From NCBI RefSeq assembly GCF_004745575.1, contig NZ_RPEM01000001.1, positions 310,001 through 374,000 on the forward strand: a DNA stretch of 64,000 nucleotides. Direction: 5' to 3'. This stretch comes from Pseudotabrizicola sediminis (GTDB lineage Bacteria; Pseudomonadota; Alphaproteobacteria; Rhodobacterales; Rhodobacteraceae). The position numbers and the translations under genes are program-made. Shown here piece by piece: positions 45,790 through 58,200 of this stretch. Numbering within the stretch: the first letter of the stretch is position 1; each line of letters opens with the position of its first letter. The notes under the pieces were generated by a model. That model did not search any database and was not told the DNA's origin. It saw only the letters and a program-made list of their open reading frames with translations.

Positions 45790-46569
45790 ATGCGGATCGC
45801 GACCTTCAACATCAACGGTATCAAGGCCAGGGTCGAGGCGTTGCCCCGCTGGCTTCTGGCGGCAAAGCCCGATGTGGTGTGCCTGCAGGAAATCAAATCG
45901 GTCGATGAAGGCTTCCCGCGCACGCTGTTCGAAGACATGGGCTACCGGGTGGAAACCCATGGCCAGAAAGGCTTCAATGGCGTCGCCATCCTGTCGCGCC
46001 TGCCGCTGGAAGATGTGACGCGCGGCCTGCCCGGCGGTGACAGTGACGAACAGGCCCGCTGGATCGAGGCCACGGTGATGGCCCCGCGCCCGGTGCGGGT
46101 CTGCGGGCTGTACCTGCCCAATGGCAACCCGGCCCCGGGGCCGAAATACGATTACAAACTGGCGTGGATGGCACGGATGGAGGCACGGGTGCGCGCCCTG
46201 CTTGCGCTGGAAGAGGCGTTTGTCTGCGCAGGTGATTACAATGTCATCCCGCAGGCGATGGATGCCGCCCGGCCCGAGGCTTGGGTAGATGACGCGCTGT
46301 ATCTGCCGCAGACGCGGGAAGCCTATCGCCGGATGCTGAACCTGGGCCTGACCGATGCCTTCCGCGCCCGCGAACAGGGCGCAGGCCATTACAGCTTCTG
46401 GGATTATCAGGCCAACTCCTGGGAGCGCAACAACGGCATCCGCATCGACCACCTGCTCTTGTCGCCGCAGGCGGCGGACCGGCTGACGGGCGCAGGCATC
46501 GACCGCGACGTGCGGGCCGGTGACAAGCCGTCAGATCACGTACCGGTCTGGATCACGCTGGCGGAGTGA
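45790..46569 (+). CDS. xth: Exodeoxyribonuclease III
   Basis: A 259-residue AP endonuclease/3'-exonuclease of the EEP fold. Catalytic motifs are present: MRIATFNINGIKAR, VCLQEIKSVDEGFP (metal Glu), VCGLYLPNGNP, CAGDYNVIP (Asp-Asn), SFWDYQANSWERNNGIRIDH and the final DHVPVWITL (Asp-His). It cleaves abasic sites in base excision repair. The 3' end runs into a 15-bp tandem repeat shared with the convergent rarD gene, overlapping it by 17 bp. Confidence 0.95.
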   Translation: MRIATFNINGIKARVEALPRWLLAAKPDVVCLQEIKSVDEGFPRTLFEDMGYRVETHGQKGFNGVAILSRLPLEDVTRGLPGGDSDEQARWIEATVMAPRPVRVCGLYLPNGNPAPGPKYDYKLAWMARMEARVRALLALEEAFVCAGDYNVIPQAMDAARPEAWVDDALYLPQTREAYRRMLNLGLTDAFRAREQGAGHYSFWDYQANSWERNNGIRIDHLLLSPQAADRLTGAGIDRDVRAGDKPSDHVPVWITLAE

Positions 46570-47515
46570 CTTGGGGCGGAGTGATTTGGGGCGGAGTGGC
46601 TTGGGCTGCCGCGCGCGCCCGCCCCCTCGCCCGCAGCATCGACACGGTATAAATCACCAGTGCCGCCCAGATCATCGGAAAGGCGATCAGCCGGACGGTG
46701 CCGAACGGCTCGCCAAACACAAACACCGCGATCAGGAAAATCATCGTGGGCGCGATATATTGCATCATGGCAATGGTCGACAGACGCAGCTTTTTGGCCC
46801 CGTTGGCATAGATCATCAGCGGCACGGCGGTCACCACGCCGGTGCCGATCAGCAGCAGATCATCGCGCCCCACCCCCTGCCCGAAATGACCTGACCCCGG
46901 TACCTGCACCCAAAGCAGATAGCCAAGCGCAAGCGGGGCCAGCAGCATCACCTCCAGCGTGAATCCCTGATTGGGGCCGATGGGCAGCGACTTTTTCAGA
47001 TAGGCATAAAAGCCCCAGGTCACCGTCAGCCCAAGCGCCACGACCGGCACCCGACCGGCGTCAAAGGTCAGCAAAAGCACCGCTATCGCAGCAAGGCCGA
47101 TTGCGGCCCATTGCGCCGGGGTCAGGCGTTCCTTGAGCAACACCCGCCCCAGCAGCACCGAAAACAACGGGTTGATGTAATAGCCAAGCGCCGCCTCCAG
47201 CGCGAAACCCGCGCCAATGGCCCAGACATAGATCCCCCAGTTGACCGAGATCAGCGCAGCCGTCGCCGCCCCCATCATCAGGGTGCGCGGTGTGCGGAAG
47301 GCCTGTCGCAGATCCTGCGTGCGCCCCAGCCACAGGATCACCACCACAGCAATCGGCAAGGACCAGAGCACCCGGTGCGCGATCACCTCAATCGGCGGGA
47401 TGTGGGCCACCATCTTCATGTACAGCGGCAAAAACCCCCACATCACATAGGCGGTCAGCGCATAGAAAAATCCGGCGCGGCTGTCTTCATTCGGGGCAAG
47501 GGGTGCATCAGTCAT
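46553..47515 (-). CDS. rarD: RarD family EamA transporter
   Basis: A 320-residue drug/metabolite-type permease with ten hydrophobic segments and the RarD signatures TAYVMWGFLPLYMKMVAHIP, EVIAHRVLWSLP and LGYYINPLFSVLLG. The substrate is unknown. The C-terminal tail repeats TPPQI/TPPQV/TPPA, encoded by three 15-bp units. ATG 47515 gives the standard start; the in-frame extension to 47692 is unconserved and overlaps the neighbouring gene. It ends convergently inside xth. Confidence 0.9.
   Translation of the reverse strand: MTDAPLAPNEDSRAGFFYALTAYVMWGFLPLYMKMVAHIPPIEVIAHRVLWSLPIAVVVILWLGRTQDLRQAFRTPRTLMMGAATAALISVNWGIYVWAIGAGFALEAALGYYINPLFSVLLGRVLLKERLTPAQWAAIGLAAIAVLLLTFDAGRVPVVALGLTVTWGFYAYLKKSLPIGPNQGFTLEVMLLAPLALGYLLWVQVPGSGHFGQGVGRDDLLLIGTGVVTAVPLMIYANGAKKLRLSTIAMMQYIAPTMIFLIAVFVFGEPFGTVRLIAFPMIWAALVIYTVSMLRARGRARAAAQATPPQITPPQVTPPA
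46560..46604. repeat. Three tandem 15-bp repeats at the xth/rarD convergence
   Basis: Units GGCGGAGTGACTTGG, GGCGGAGTGATTTGG and GGCGGAGTGGCTTGG. The first contains the xth stop codon; on the other strand all three encode the Pro-rich end of RarD. Confidence 0.92.
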
Positions 47516-47573
47516 GCCGCCCGCATAGCGGTTTGGCAGGCCGCCCACCAATGCCAATTTGTGACCGGAACAA

Positions 47574-47990
47574 TCAGCGCGGCAGATCGAACCCGGGGCC
47601 TGCCAGTACAAAGCCGGAAAAATCAAACCCCGGGCTGACAGTGCAGGAAACCAGGGAATAATCGCCCGTCGAGCGCGCCGCCTGCCAGTCACCCGCAGGC
47701 ACTACGATCTGCGGCATCTGCCCGGCCAGCACCTCCGGCCCCAGCAGATGATCCACTGCCACCTCGCGCCCGACCGACAGCACCACCGGTGCCCCGGCAT
47801 GCCAGAGCCAGATTTCATCGGCATCGACATGGTGCCAGTGGCTGCGCTCACCCGCCTTGAGCAGGAACAGGATCGCCGTGCCGCTGGCCCGACCCTCCAC
47901 AACCGGCCCCACCCATGTCTGGCGATACCAACCGCCTTCGGGGTGCGGCGCAAGGCCCAGATGGGCAATGATCCGGTCAGCCTCTGTCAT
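47574..47990 (-). CDS. DUF985 family cupin protein
   Basis: A 138-residue cupin: LGLAPHPEGGWYRQTW at the N-terminus, AILFLLKAGERSHWHHVDADEIW (cupin motif 1 with the His pair), and a C-terminal SLVSCTVSPGFDFSGFVLAG typical of the YML079w-like DUF985 family. Enzymatic function is unknown. ATG 47990 follows AGGGGACAGG; the in-frame ATG at 48056 is less likely. It lies 88 bp downstream of eno on the same strand and may be read through from it. Confidence 0.87.
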   Translation of the reverse strand: MTEADRIIAHLGLAPHPEGGWYRQTWVGPVVEGRASGTAILFLLKAGERSHWHHVDADEIWLWHAGAPVVLSVGREVAVDHLLGPEVLAGQMPQIVVPAGDWQAARSTGDYSLVSCTVSPGFDFSGFVLAGPGFDLPR

Positions 47991-48078
47991 CCTGTCCCCT
48001 GCGGCTTGCATCTTTGATGAGACACTCCGGCTGGAGGCGTCCGCGATTGGCCGCAAACGCCCCCACCGGGAAGCAGTC

Positions 48079-49395
<1,317 letters not shown>

Positions 49396-50295
49396 TTACC
49401 TTGCGTCGCGCTTTATGGAAAGGGCGCGCTTTACCCGGGCCTCACGCATGAAGGTATAAAGCCCTGATCCGATGACCAGTGCAGACCCGGTCAGCATCCA
49501 GACATCCGGGCGCTCTCCAAGGAAGATCATTGCCAGGATCATCGCAAACACCAGCCGGGCATAGCGGAACGGGGCCACCACCGAGACCTCGCCCAGACGC
49601 ATGGCCGCTGTCACCGCGTAATAGCCGAACAGCCCGGTGATCAGCGCGCCTGTCAGGTCAAGCCATTGCGACGGATCAATGGCCCGCAGGGGTTGCCCCT
49701 GCAACGCCATCAGGATCAGCCCGGCAGGCACCAGCGACAGATAGGCCCAGGTGGTCAGCTGGAACGTGCCGATGCTGATATCCATCACCCGCGTCGACAG
49801 ATCGCGCGCCGCCATCAGGAACACGCAGGCGACCGTCAGCAAGCCAGCCATGCGAAAGCCTTCCGTGCCCGGCTGCAGGATGATCAGCACCCCGGCAAAG
49901 CCGACCGAAATGGCCGTCCAGCGCCGCCAGCCGACCTTTTCCCCCAAAACCAGTGCGGCCCCCATGGTCACAACCAATGGCGAGGCTTGCAGCAAGGCGG
50001 AATTGACCGACAGCGGGATCAGCGCAAGGGCGGTGATGTAGAGCATGGCCGCCCCCGCCTCGGACAGCGTGCGCAGAGCGGCGGCCCCGGTCAGCGCGCG
50101 GCGGGTCAGGATCGGCTGGCGCAGGCGGGCGGCGATAAGCCAGAACACCGCGGCACCCCCTGCCCCCATCATGGCAATCACCTGTCCGGGCGGCATCGTT
50201 GTGGCGGCGCGCACAAGGAACAGGTCTTCGAACGCAAACGCCGCCATGCTGGCCACCATCAAGCCCGCGGCCCGCGGGTTGTCGGCGCTGCTCAT
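49396..50295 (-). CDS. EamA/DMT family permease
   Basis: A 299-residue permease of ten hydrophobic segments with two EamA repeats (for example SEAGAAMLYITALALIPLSV in the first, RYARLVFAMILAMIFLGERP in the second). It is distinct from RarD. The substrate is unknown. The start overlaps the stop of the Fur-family regulator gene (ATGA), so it is co-translated with it, which hints that its expression follows metal status, though the regulator need not act on it. Confidence 0.88.
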   Translation of the reverse strand: MSSADNPRAAGLMVASMAAFAFEDLFLVRAATTMPPGQVIAMMGAGGAAVFWLIAARLRQPILTRRALTGAAALRTLSEAGAAMLYITALALIPLSVNSALLQASPLVVTMGAALVLGEKVGWRRWTAISVGFAGVLIILQPGTEGFRMAGLLTVACVFLMAARDLSTRVMDISIGTFQLTTWAYLSLVPAGLILMALQGQPLRAIDPSQWLDLTGALITGLFGYYAVTAAMRLGEVSVVAPFRYARLVFAMILAMIFLGERPDVWMLTGSALVIGSGLYTFMREARVKRALSIKRDAR

Positions 50296-50717
50296 ACCTT
50301 TGGCGGCTTGTTCACCGGCACGCCGAGAAGTTCCAGCCTATGCCCGATCAGCCGGTAGCCCAGCCGGGCGGCAATGCGTTCCTGCAACGCCTCGATCTCG
50401 GGATCGACGAATTCGATCACCTGACCCGAGTTCACGTCGATCAGATGGTCATGGTGATCACGCTCGGCATCTTCATAGCGGGCACGGCCATCGCCGAATT
50501 CCAGCTTTTCCAGCAGCCCGGCCTCTTCGAACAGCTTCACCGTGCGATAGACCGTGGCCAGCGAGATGCGCGGATCGACCCGCGCCGCGCGGGCGTAGAG
50601 TTCTTCGACATCGGGATGATCTTCGGCCTCACCCACGACGCGGGCGACGATGCGTCGCTGTTCGGTCATTCGGAGGCCTTTGGCCTCACAACGGGCGATG
50701 ATGTCGGTCATGGGCAT
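50292..50717 (-). CDS. Fur family transcriptional regulator (Fur/Mur type)
   Basis: A 141-residue metalloregulator. The N-terminal winged helix (GLRMTEQRRIVARVV, DPRISLATVYRTVKLFEEAG) is followed by the dimerisation and metal domain with EDAERDHHDHLIDVNSGQVI. The zinc-type CxxC pairs of gammaproteobacterial Fur are absent, as in alphaproteobacterial Fur/Mur proteins, which often sense manganese. It is not Irr, which has a different His-rich motif. The start is ambiguous between ATG 50717 and ATG 50711; neither has a strong ribosome site. It is first in an operon with the DMT permease. Confidence 0.88.
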   Translation of the reverse strand: MPMTDIIARCEAKGLRMTEQRRIVARVVGEAEDHPDVEELYARAARVDPRISLATVYRTVKLFEEAGLLEKLEFGDGRARYEDAERDHHDHLIDVNSGQVIEFVDPEIEALQERIAARLGYRLIGHRLELLGVPVNKPPKV

Positions 50718-51191
50718 GCTTTTGCGGAACGTGTGTTTCCTTGCTTTAGCCCAGTGGCGCAGGGCGCGCCACCCCAAAGCCCACCGGGCGTGGATGCCTT
50801 GGGATTTCCCATGTCCCGGCAGAGGCTTCAGACCTTGCCGGCCAAGACCCGTTTGCCCGTCTTCTGTCACAGGATCATGGCACAGAGAACACAGAGGATC
50901 AGTTCGCGCCGAACGGGGGCAAGGTAGCGGGAATCAGCGCGCAGAAGGAGCAGTCGCCCGCGCGGCATCATTCCCCAATTCGCACGGGATATTAACGCCG
51001 CCACACAACCTTGCGGCATTGAAAGGGAATCTGTCCGGTCGCGCCCTGCGTGTGGGCGGCTGCAGGAAAACTGTCTGCGAGGCGGCCGGATTTCCCCGAT
51101 GTCAGGCGAAACCCAAGCCGGGTTCGGTCAAGCTTTTTTTTGTGATGAATTGCTAAAAAAGGGGTTGAAGCGTCAACAGCTATACGACAGT

Positions 51192-51222
51192 TTGACAGCC
51201 GAACCTGGCGGAACACTAAATA
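51192..51222 (+). promoter_or_regulatory. Probable nrdJ promoter
   Basis: TTGACA at 51192-51197 is an exact -35 hexamer. A weak -10 candidate TAAATA lies at 51217-51222 with 19-base spacing and overlaps the NrdR-like box. It lies about 190 bp before the nrdJ start. Confidence 0.5.
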
Positions 51223-51228
51223 TGGTGT
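51213..51228 (+). promoter_or_regulatory. NrdR box upstream of nrdJ
   Basis: ACACTAAATATGGTGT, a 16-base imperfect palindrome with ACAC and GTGT ends and an A/T core, matches the form of the NrdR repressor site found before ribonucleotide reductase genes. It covers the -10 region. A convincing second box at helical spacing was not seen. Confidence 0.7.
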
Positions 51229-51408
51229 CGCTCAAGGCCAAGCAGAGAATTTACTCACGAAGCAGCGCCAAACGGCGGTGACGTCTTGCCCATGATTGTG
51301 GTCAGGCTGGCGTGATCTGTTTGGCTATCGCAACCGACAGGGCGGTGATTGAAACCAACAGGCCGCAACCGGATGTTAACCGGGGCCAATAAAACAAAGG
51401 CGGGGCAG

Positions 51409-54400
51409 ATGAAAATCGAGCGGAAGTTCACGAGCGAAACAACCGGTGCCTATGGAGCCATGGCGTTCACCAGAACGGTGTCCGAGATTCGCAATCCCGA
51501 TGGCAAGGTCGTGTTTCGCAATGATGCGGTCGAAGTGCCCGAGGGCTGGAGCCAGGTCGCGTCGGACGTGTTGGCGCAGAAATACTTCCGCAAGGCCGGC
51601 GTGCCTGCGCGTCTGAAGCCGGTCAAAGAAAAGGGCGTGCCAGAGTTTCTGTGGCGGTCCGTTGCAGATGAAGAATCCCTCGCCGCCCTGCCCGAAAATC
51701 AGCGTATCGTTGGCGAAACCAGCGCCAAGCAGGTGTTTGACCGTCTGGCCGGGGCCTGGGCGTATTGGGGTTGGAAGGGTGGGTATTTCACTACCGAAGC
51801 CGATGCGCAGGCCTATTATGACGAGATGCGCTTCATGCTGGCCCGCCAGATGGCGGCACCCAACAGCCCGCAATGGTTCAACACCGGGCTGCACTGGGCT
51901 TACGGCATCGACGGGCCGTCGCAGGGCCACTTCTATGTTGATCACAAAACCGGCAAGCTGACCCGCTCGACCAGCGCCTATGAACACCCGCAGCCGCATG
52001 CCTGCTTCATCCAGTCGGTCAAGGATGATCTGGTGGGGGACGGCGGCATCATGGACCTGTGGGTGCGTGAGGCGCGGTTGTTCAAATACGGCTCGGGCAC
52101 CGGCACCAACTTTTCATCCTTGCGCGGCGAAGGCGAAAAGCTGTCGGGCGGCGGCAAGTCTTCGGGTTTGATGGGGTTCCTGAAAATTGGCGACCGGGCG
52201 GCGGGCGCAATCAAATCGGGCGGCACCACGCGACGGGCTGCCAAGATGGTGATCTGCGACATGGATCACCCCGATATCGAGGCGTTCATCAACTGGAAGG
52301 TTATCGAAGAACAGAAAGTGGCCTCGCTGGTCGCCGGATCGAAACTTCACGAGGTGCGGCTGAACGAGATTTTCACCGCCATTCGGCAGTGGGATGGTTC
52401 GGCCGAGGATTCGGTTGATCCGGGCAAGAACGTGGCGCTGAAAGCGGCGATCAAATCGGCCAAGAAGTCGATGATCCCGGACACTTACACCAATCGCATC
52501 CTGCAATATGCGAAGCAGGGTTACACCAGCATCGAATTCCCGACCTATGACGTGGATTGGGATTCCGAAGCCTATGTCACGGTGTCGGGCCAGAATTCCA
52601 ACAACTCGGTCCGGGTGACGGATGCCTTCCTGCAAGCAGTAAAGGACGATGCCGATTGGGCGCTGATCCGCCGCACCGACGGCAAACCTGCCAAGACCAT
52701 CAAGGCGCGCGATCTGTGGGATCAGGTGGGCCATGCCGCCTGGGCCTGTGCCGACCCCGGCATCCAGTTCCACGACACCGTCAACGCCTGGCACACCTGC
52801 CCCGAAGACGGCGCGATCCGCGGATCGAACCCGTGCTCGGAATACATGTTCCTGGATGACACCGCCTGCAATCTGGCGTCGATGAACCTGCTGACTTTCT
52901 TTGCTCACGGCAAGTTCGATGCCGAAGCCTATATCCACGCCACAAGGCTATGGACGGTCACGCTGGAAATCTCGGTGATGATGGCGCAGTTCCCCAGCCA
53001 GGAAATTGCGCAGCGGTCCTTTGATTTCCGCACGCTGGGACTTGGCTATGCCAATATCGGCGGACTGCTGATGAACATGGGCCTTGGCTACGACTCGCAT
53101 CAGGGTCGTGCGATGTGCGGCGCTCTGACCGCACTGATGACCGGCGTATCCTATGCAACCAGCGCCGAGATGGCGAAAGAGCTGGGTGCCTTCTCGGGCT
53201 ATGCCCGGAACCGTAGCCATATGCTGCGCGTGATCCGCAACCACCGCGCCGCAGCCCATGCGACGGGTGGATACGAAGCGCTGAACGTCAGCCCAGTGGC
53301 ACTGGATCACATCAACTGCCCCGACCAGCGCCTTGTTTCGCTTGCAAAATTGGCTTGGGACGAGGCGCTGGCATTGGGGAAAGAGCACGGTTTCCGCAAC
53401 GCGCAGACCACCGTGATCGCCCCCACCGGCACCATCGGTCTGGTGATGGATTGCGACACCACCGGGATCGAGCCGGACTTTGCGCTGGTCAAGTTCAAGA
53501 AACTGGCGGGCGGCGGCTATTTCAAGATCATCAACCAGTCGGTCCCGGCAGGGCTGGAGGCATTGGGCTACCCCAGCCATCAAATTGCCGAGATCGTCGC
53601 CTATGCCGTGGGCCACGGCTCTATCGCGCAGGCACCGAGCATCAATCACACCGCATTGGTCGGCCATGGCTTTGGCCCGCGTGAGATTGAAAAGATCGAA
53701 GCGGCCCTGCCTTCGGCCTTCGACATCCGCTTTGTGTTCAACCAGTGGACGCTGGGCGAGGATTTCTGCAAAGGTGCCTTGGGCATTCCCGCTGAAAAGC
53801 TGGCCGATCCGACCTTCGACCTGCTGCGCCACCTTGGCTTCACCCGCGCGCAGATCGACGCCTGCAACGACCATGTCTGCGGCACGATGACCCTGGAAGG
53901 TGCACCCTTCCTGAAAGAACAGCACCATCCGGTGTTCGATTGCGCCAATGCCTGTGGCAAACGCGGCAAAAGGTATCTGTCGGTCGACAGCCACATCTAC
54001 ATGATGGCCGCCGCGCAGTCGTTCATCTCTGGCGCGATTTCCAAGACCATCAACATGCCGAATTCGGCCAGCATTGAAGAAACGCTGGAAGCCTACGAGT
54101 TGTCGCATTCGCTGGGCATCAAAGCCAATGCGCTGTACCGTGACGGCTCGAAACTGTCGCAACCGCTGGCGTCGGCATTGATAGAGGATGACGACGAAGC
54201 AGAAGAGATCCTAAGCTCCGGATCGTTGCAGGAAAAGGCCATGGTGATCGCCGAGAAGATCGTCGAAAAGGTGATCATCAAGGAAATCGTCCGCAGCCAC
54301 CGCGAAAAGCTGCCGGAACGGCGCAAGGGCTATACCCAGAAGGCCATCGTAGGCGGGCACAAGGTCTACCTGCGCACCGGCGAGTATCATGACGGATCGT

Positions 54401-55098
54401 TGGGTGAGATCTTCATCGACATGCACAAGGAAGGTGCCGGCTTCCGCGCGATGATGAACAACTTCGCCATCGCGGTCAGTGTCGGTCTGCAATACGGCGT
54501 GCCGCTGGAAGAGTTCGTGGAGGCCTTCACCTTCACCCGCTTTGAACCGGCGGGCATGGTGCAGGGCAATGACAGCATCAAGAATGCGACCTCGATCCTA
54601 GACTATATCTTCCGCGAGTTGGCAATTTCCTACCTCGACCGCACGGATCTGGCCCATGTCAAACCCACCGGTGCGTCTTTCGACGATCTGGGGCGCGGGG
54701 ATGACGAGGGCAAGCCAAACTTGGCCCCGATGAACGACGCTGCCGCTTCGCGTGGGTTGGAGGTGCTGCGTCAGATCTCATCGACAGGCTATCTCCGCAA
54801 ACGCCTGCCGCAAGAGTTGATTGTGCTTCAAGGCGGGATGGGGGTGACTGCACTTGCCAACGGCACAGATCCGGTGTCGGTGTTAAACACGCTGATGCCA
54901 CAGGCGCGTGTAGAGGGCATGGCCGAAAGCACGTCGTCCTTTGCGATCGGCACGTCAAGCAACATTGATGCGCGGACCAAGGCAAAAATCCAAGGCTATG
55001 AAGGCGATCCCTGCGGCGAATGCGGAAATTACACACTGGTCCGCAACGGCACCTGCATGAAGTGCAACACCTGTGGTGGCACAAGTGGTTGCAGCTGA
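51409..55098 (+). CDS. nrdJ: Vitamin B12-dependent (class II) ribonucleotide reductase
   Basis: Reduces ribonucleotides to deoxyribonucleotides using adenosylcobalamin, so it works with or without oxygen. The 1229-residue protein shows the family features [15 protein letters not shown], the active-site run [40 protein letters not shown], and a Cys-rich C-terminus ([18 protein letters not shown], then [10 protein letters not shown]) that acts in disulfide relay or zinc binding. ATG 51409 follows GGCGGGGCAG; the in-frame start at 51349 is less likely. An NrdR box lies upstream, consistent with dNTP-responsive control. Confidence 0.95.
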   Translation: MKIERKFTSETTGAYGAMAFTRTVSEIRNPDGKVVFRNDAVEVPEGWSQVASDVLAQKYFRKAGVPARLKPVKEKGVPEFLWRSVADEESLAALPENQRIVGETSAKQVFDRLAGAWAYWGWKGGYFTTEADAQAYYDEMRFMLARQMAAPNSPQWFNTGLHWAYGIDGPSQGHFYVDHKTGKLTRSTSAYEHPQPHACFIQSVKDDLVGDGGIMDLWVREARLFKYGSGTGTNFSSLRGEGEKLSGGGKSSGLMGFLKIGDRAAGAIKSGGTTRRAAKMVICDMDHPDIEAFINWKVIEEQKVASLVAGSKLHEVRLNEIFTAIRQWDGSAEDSVDPGKNVALKAAIKSAKKSMIPDTYTNRILQYAKQGYTSIEFPTYDVDWDSEAYVTVSGQNSNNSVRVTDAFLQAVKDDADWALIRRTDGKPAKTIKARDLWDQVGHAAWACADPGIQFHDTVNAWHTCPEDGAIRGSNPCSEYMFLDDTACNLASMNLLTFFAHGKFDAEAYIHATRLWTVTLEISVMMAQFPSQEIAQRSFDFRTLGLGYANIGGLLMNMGLGYDSHQGRAMCGALTALMTGVSYATSAEMAKELGAFSGYARNRSHMLRVIRNHRAAAHATGGYEALNVSPVALDHINCPDQRLVSLAKLAWDEALALGKEHGFRNAQTTVIAPTGTIGLVMDCDTTGIEPDFALVKFKKLAGGGYFKIINQSVPAGLEALGYPSHQIAEIVAYAVGHGSIAQAPSINHTALVGHGFGPREIEKIEAALPSAFDIRFVFNQWTLGEDFCKGALGIPAEKLADPTFDLLRHLGFTRAQIDACNDHVCGTMTLEGAPFLKEQHHPVFDCANACGKRGKRYLSVDSHIYMMAAAQSFISGAISKTINMPNSASIEETLEAYELSHSLGIKANALYRDGSKLSQPLASALIEDDDEAEEILSSGSLQEKAMVIAEKIVEKVIIKEIVRSHREKLPERRKGYTQKAIVGGHKVYLRTGEYHDGSLGEIFIDMHKEGAGFRAMMNNFAIAVSVGLQYGVPLEEFVEAFTFTRFEPAGMVQGNDSIKNATSILDYIFRELAISYLDRTDLAHVKPTGASFDDLGRGDDEGKPNLAPMNDAAASRGLEVLRQISSTGYLRKRLPQELIVLQGGMGVTALANGTDPVSVLNTLMPQARVEGMAESTSSFAIGTSSNIDARTKAKIQGYEGDPCGECGNYTLVRNGTCMKCNTCGGTSGCS

Positions 55099-55171
55099 GT
55101 TTACAAGGTCAACATCTGTAAACCGAGCACCCAAAAGTCCTTGGTTTGAAAAATAAGGTTTTGAGACGATG

Positions 55172-55203
55172 TCACCCGTGTGAATTTCAAGTCACATGGG
55201 TGA
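55172..55203. terminator. Inverted repeat at the nrdJ / GTA boundary
   Basis: TCACCCGTGTGA pairs with TCACATGGGTGA over 12 bp with one mismatch and an 8-base loop. It lies in the 181-bp A/T-rich gap between the convergent nrdJ and GTA g15. No T-run adjoins, so a terminator role is likely but not certain. Confidence 0.5.
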
Positions 55204-55279
55204 TATCAAGGTGTTTTCGGCGATCGAAATTAAATAGACTTCAAAGGTCAAAAATCTACGCCAACTGGAAGAATTTGAC

Positions 55280-58200
55280 CTAGTCGCCAAAATGTCCATC
55301 TATCCGCTTGGCTGGCCCTGGCCCATACAACGATGAAATCTGACTGACCTCGAGTGAATAGGTCGAAAGAAGCCCAATCAGTGCTCTTTGAGCAGCAGAA
55401 ATCAAAAAATGCGTTTCAGTCGTAACGTCATTATGCAAAATACGACCATCAGAAGAAATGATACGTATCGCATAAAGTTCGCGATCTTCGCCAATCGGCG
55501 CGTCGTACCCCTCCCATGAATCACCACCAATTCTCGTCCGTCGCACCCAAGTAAAACGGTGATTCTGCAAACCATCCATCGTAAACCGCAAGTGTGAAAC
55601 AGACAGGGGGCGTAGGCCAGATCCCTTGAATGTTTCAATATCGTGCACCACAGTGTCCGATCCGATATCTTCGTTTGCGAAAGCCAAGCGATAGTGACGC
55701 TCGACATTCAGATGGTCGGTCGAAAGTGAAATCTGGATCAGCGACTCGTCAATCAATACGACATAGCTTCCAGCAGGTCGGGAAAGGGGCATCAGCGCAT
55801 CTGTACCCGCCAATCCCCTGAGACGCGTTGACAAAGAGAACACACCCGGAGAAATCAGCTCAGCAGTCTGGTATTGAAAAATCTCCCACTGCGTAGGATC
55901 GTCACCACCAATAGCGACAAGATTTTTTCCCGACAGCATTCCTGAAGGCGACGTTGACTCCAACATCCTGGATTGCATCTCAACAATAAGACCGCGCCCT
56001 CGGTCGATGATTCCTGACGAGCAGGAAGGAAAATCAGACAGCGTTCTTCCAATGTGTGAAGCGCCATAAATTCTTGTATTCACCGTATAGTCCGAATCTT
56101 CATTTGCTGACCACAGAATTGCAGGCCCAGACCAAGGGACAGCTCTCACCGCCAGAAACGGCGCATAGGCTGTCTGGCTGTCGTTGACTAGCGGCAGGTC
56201 AAGCCAGACCCGCGAAACGGGACCAGATTCGCGAAACGAAGTCCATCCCTGCATATCGACATCTTGTTCTTGAACACGGCAGTTCCAAGGCTCGATGCGA
56301 CTTGCAACTATTGCCACCTTCTGATCAATTTCAGTGCTGTCGATCCTGTAGGTTAACCCGTCGATTGAAAACGTCCCGCCATTCGTCAGGGAAATCATGG
56401 AAGGCGGCAAATCCAGCCTCATCTGATCGCGTGAAGCCAAAGCCGCGATCAACCATTTTTGAGCAGTCGCCTTGGCCGTTTCTGCAGGCAAAGCCAACGG
56501 ATACTCGGTCTCGACCACGTTTGGGGAAGACGTCTCCGCAAGGGAAACCTCTGCGACAGAGGCTTTGAATGTTCCATCTGCAGAAATATAGGCAAAACGA
56601 ATCTTTTCTACGGCATCATTGTCTGACAAACGGGTCAATTCAAGACTGGATGATCCATCCTGCGCCACTGCAATCAAGCTCTTGTCTATTGCCAATTCAG
56701 AACGCAGCCCACGAGTCTGAAAATTCAGGACCCCATCCATATCTGTGCAGTCAAAGCCATAAGTGACGGAGAGAGGTTGCAAACTGGCCCGTCCAGATTG
56801 GGTATCGGACACACCGTAACCATGCACCAATCCAAACAAGTATTTCGTCTCAATCCGTCCAATACCAGAATCAGCGCAAATTTCTCTGACGACCCTATCA
56901 AGCGGAGCGGAGCTGGCACGACCGTTCAACCAATGACCGCGATAATAGCTATCGCCATCAGACCAAAGATCAATAGCTCGCGGAAAGGCAGGGAATGGCC
57001 GTGCATCCCATGCCCAAGCATACAAATGATCTATATCAACCATCAAGCCTGAAAACAACTCCGAGGCAGGATTGTTATCAGAATCCGACCAGAACTCGTG
57101 TTGCGCCCGAAAATACTGCATTTGGATGAAGTCATCCCTGGTTCCAGTCGACGCACGTGGAATGGCAGACTCCGATGATTTATTGTCCAGAAACTTGTTG
57201 GGTTCGTTGGTTCCCTTGTCAATCGCAGCGCATCCATACTCGGTGAAGCGAAACGGCTTAGAGCCCGGGATCCAACTTGTCGACTCTGCCTCGCGCACGC
57301 CGTCAATGCGGTTGTGGTGAACGTTCGACCACCAGGATTTCATATCCTTATTGCGGAAAATCCAATCTTCTCCATGCTGAGTATCGCGGATTTCCAATCT
57401 GTTCTGGGCGTCAAATCCCTCTTGACCAGAATAGTACCAGTCAAATCCCTCTCCTCCCATGATATTGGACTTTAGATAATCCAAATTATAGATCGAGAGC
57501 CAGTCTGAATCGGCGTGTTTTGCAGTATCCCTCCAATCTGAAATCGGCATGTAGTTGTCGACACCAATAAAATCTATGTGACTATCAGACCAAAGCGGAT
57601 CAAGATGAAAGTAGACGTTGTCATCAACATGATAGCCGAAATATTCACTCCAATCGGCAGCGTAACTTATTTTGACATCGGGCCCCAGAATGCTGCGCAC
57701 ATCTTCTGCCAGCTGGATCAAGGCCTGCACTGCGGGGAAACTATGACCGCCCCCTCTGATCTGCGTAAGGCCGCGCATTTCAGACCCGATGCAGAACGCC
57801 TCAACCCCCCCCGCAATCTTGCACAAATGGGCGTAATGAAGAATGAATCTTCGATACCCCCACTTTGGCTCACCGTTGTAAGAGATCTGATTCTGTCCTG
57901 AAACCGAGAAATGCTCTGCCCGCGCTTTACCAAAGAATGACGCAACTTCGCTTGCTGCCACTGCAGTTTGATCCGGGCTAGCATGACGCCCCGGAGCGAC
58001 TGACAAGGTAATGCGCCCACGCCACGGCAACGCGGCTTGATACCCGTTGTTTGAGTAAGGGTCGTCCAGAGTGTTGCCTTCCATTTGATCCATAAGGATG
58101 AACGGATAAAACATGACGGATTGGCCCCTGTCGCGCAGGGTGACAATTGCCTCGATGACCGTCGAGTCTGCGGGGGTTCCGCCGTAAATTGACCTCCCCT

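Larger units (their letters stand above)
50718..51408. other. Intergenic region between the Fur-family gene and nrdJ
   Basis: No gene is supported in these 691 bp; the short frames here lack ribosome sites and recognisable motifs. The right half is A/T-richer and contains the nrdJ promoter with an NrdR-like box. A B12 riboswitch was looked for and not found. Confidence 0.6.

Noticed and set aside
50718-51408. Cobalamin riboswitch before the B12-dependent reductase gene
   Set aside because: No B12-box-like core or matching stem arrangement was seen; riboswitches of this class usually control B12-independent isozymes or B12 uptake, not nrdJ.
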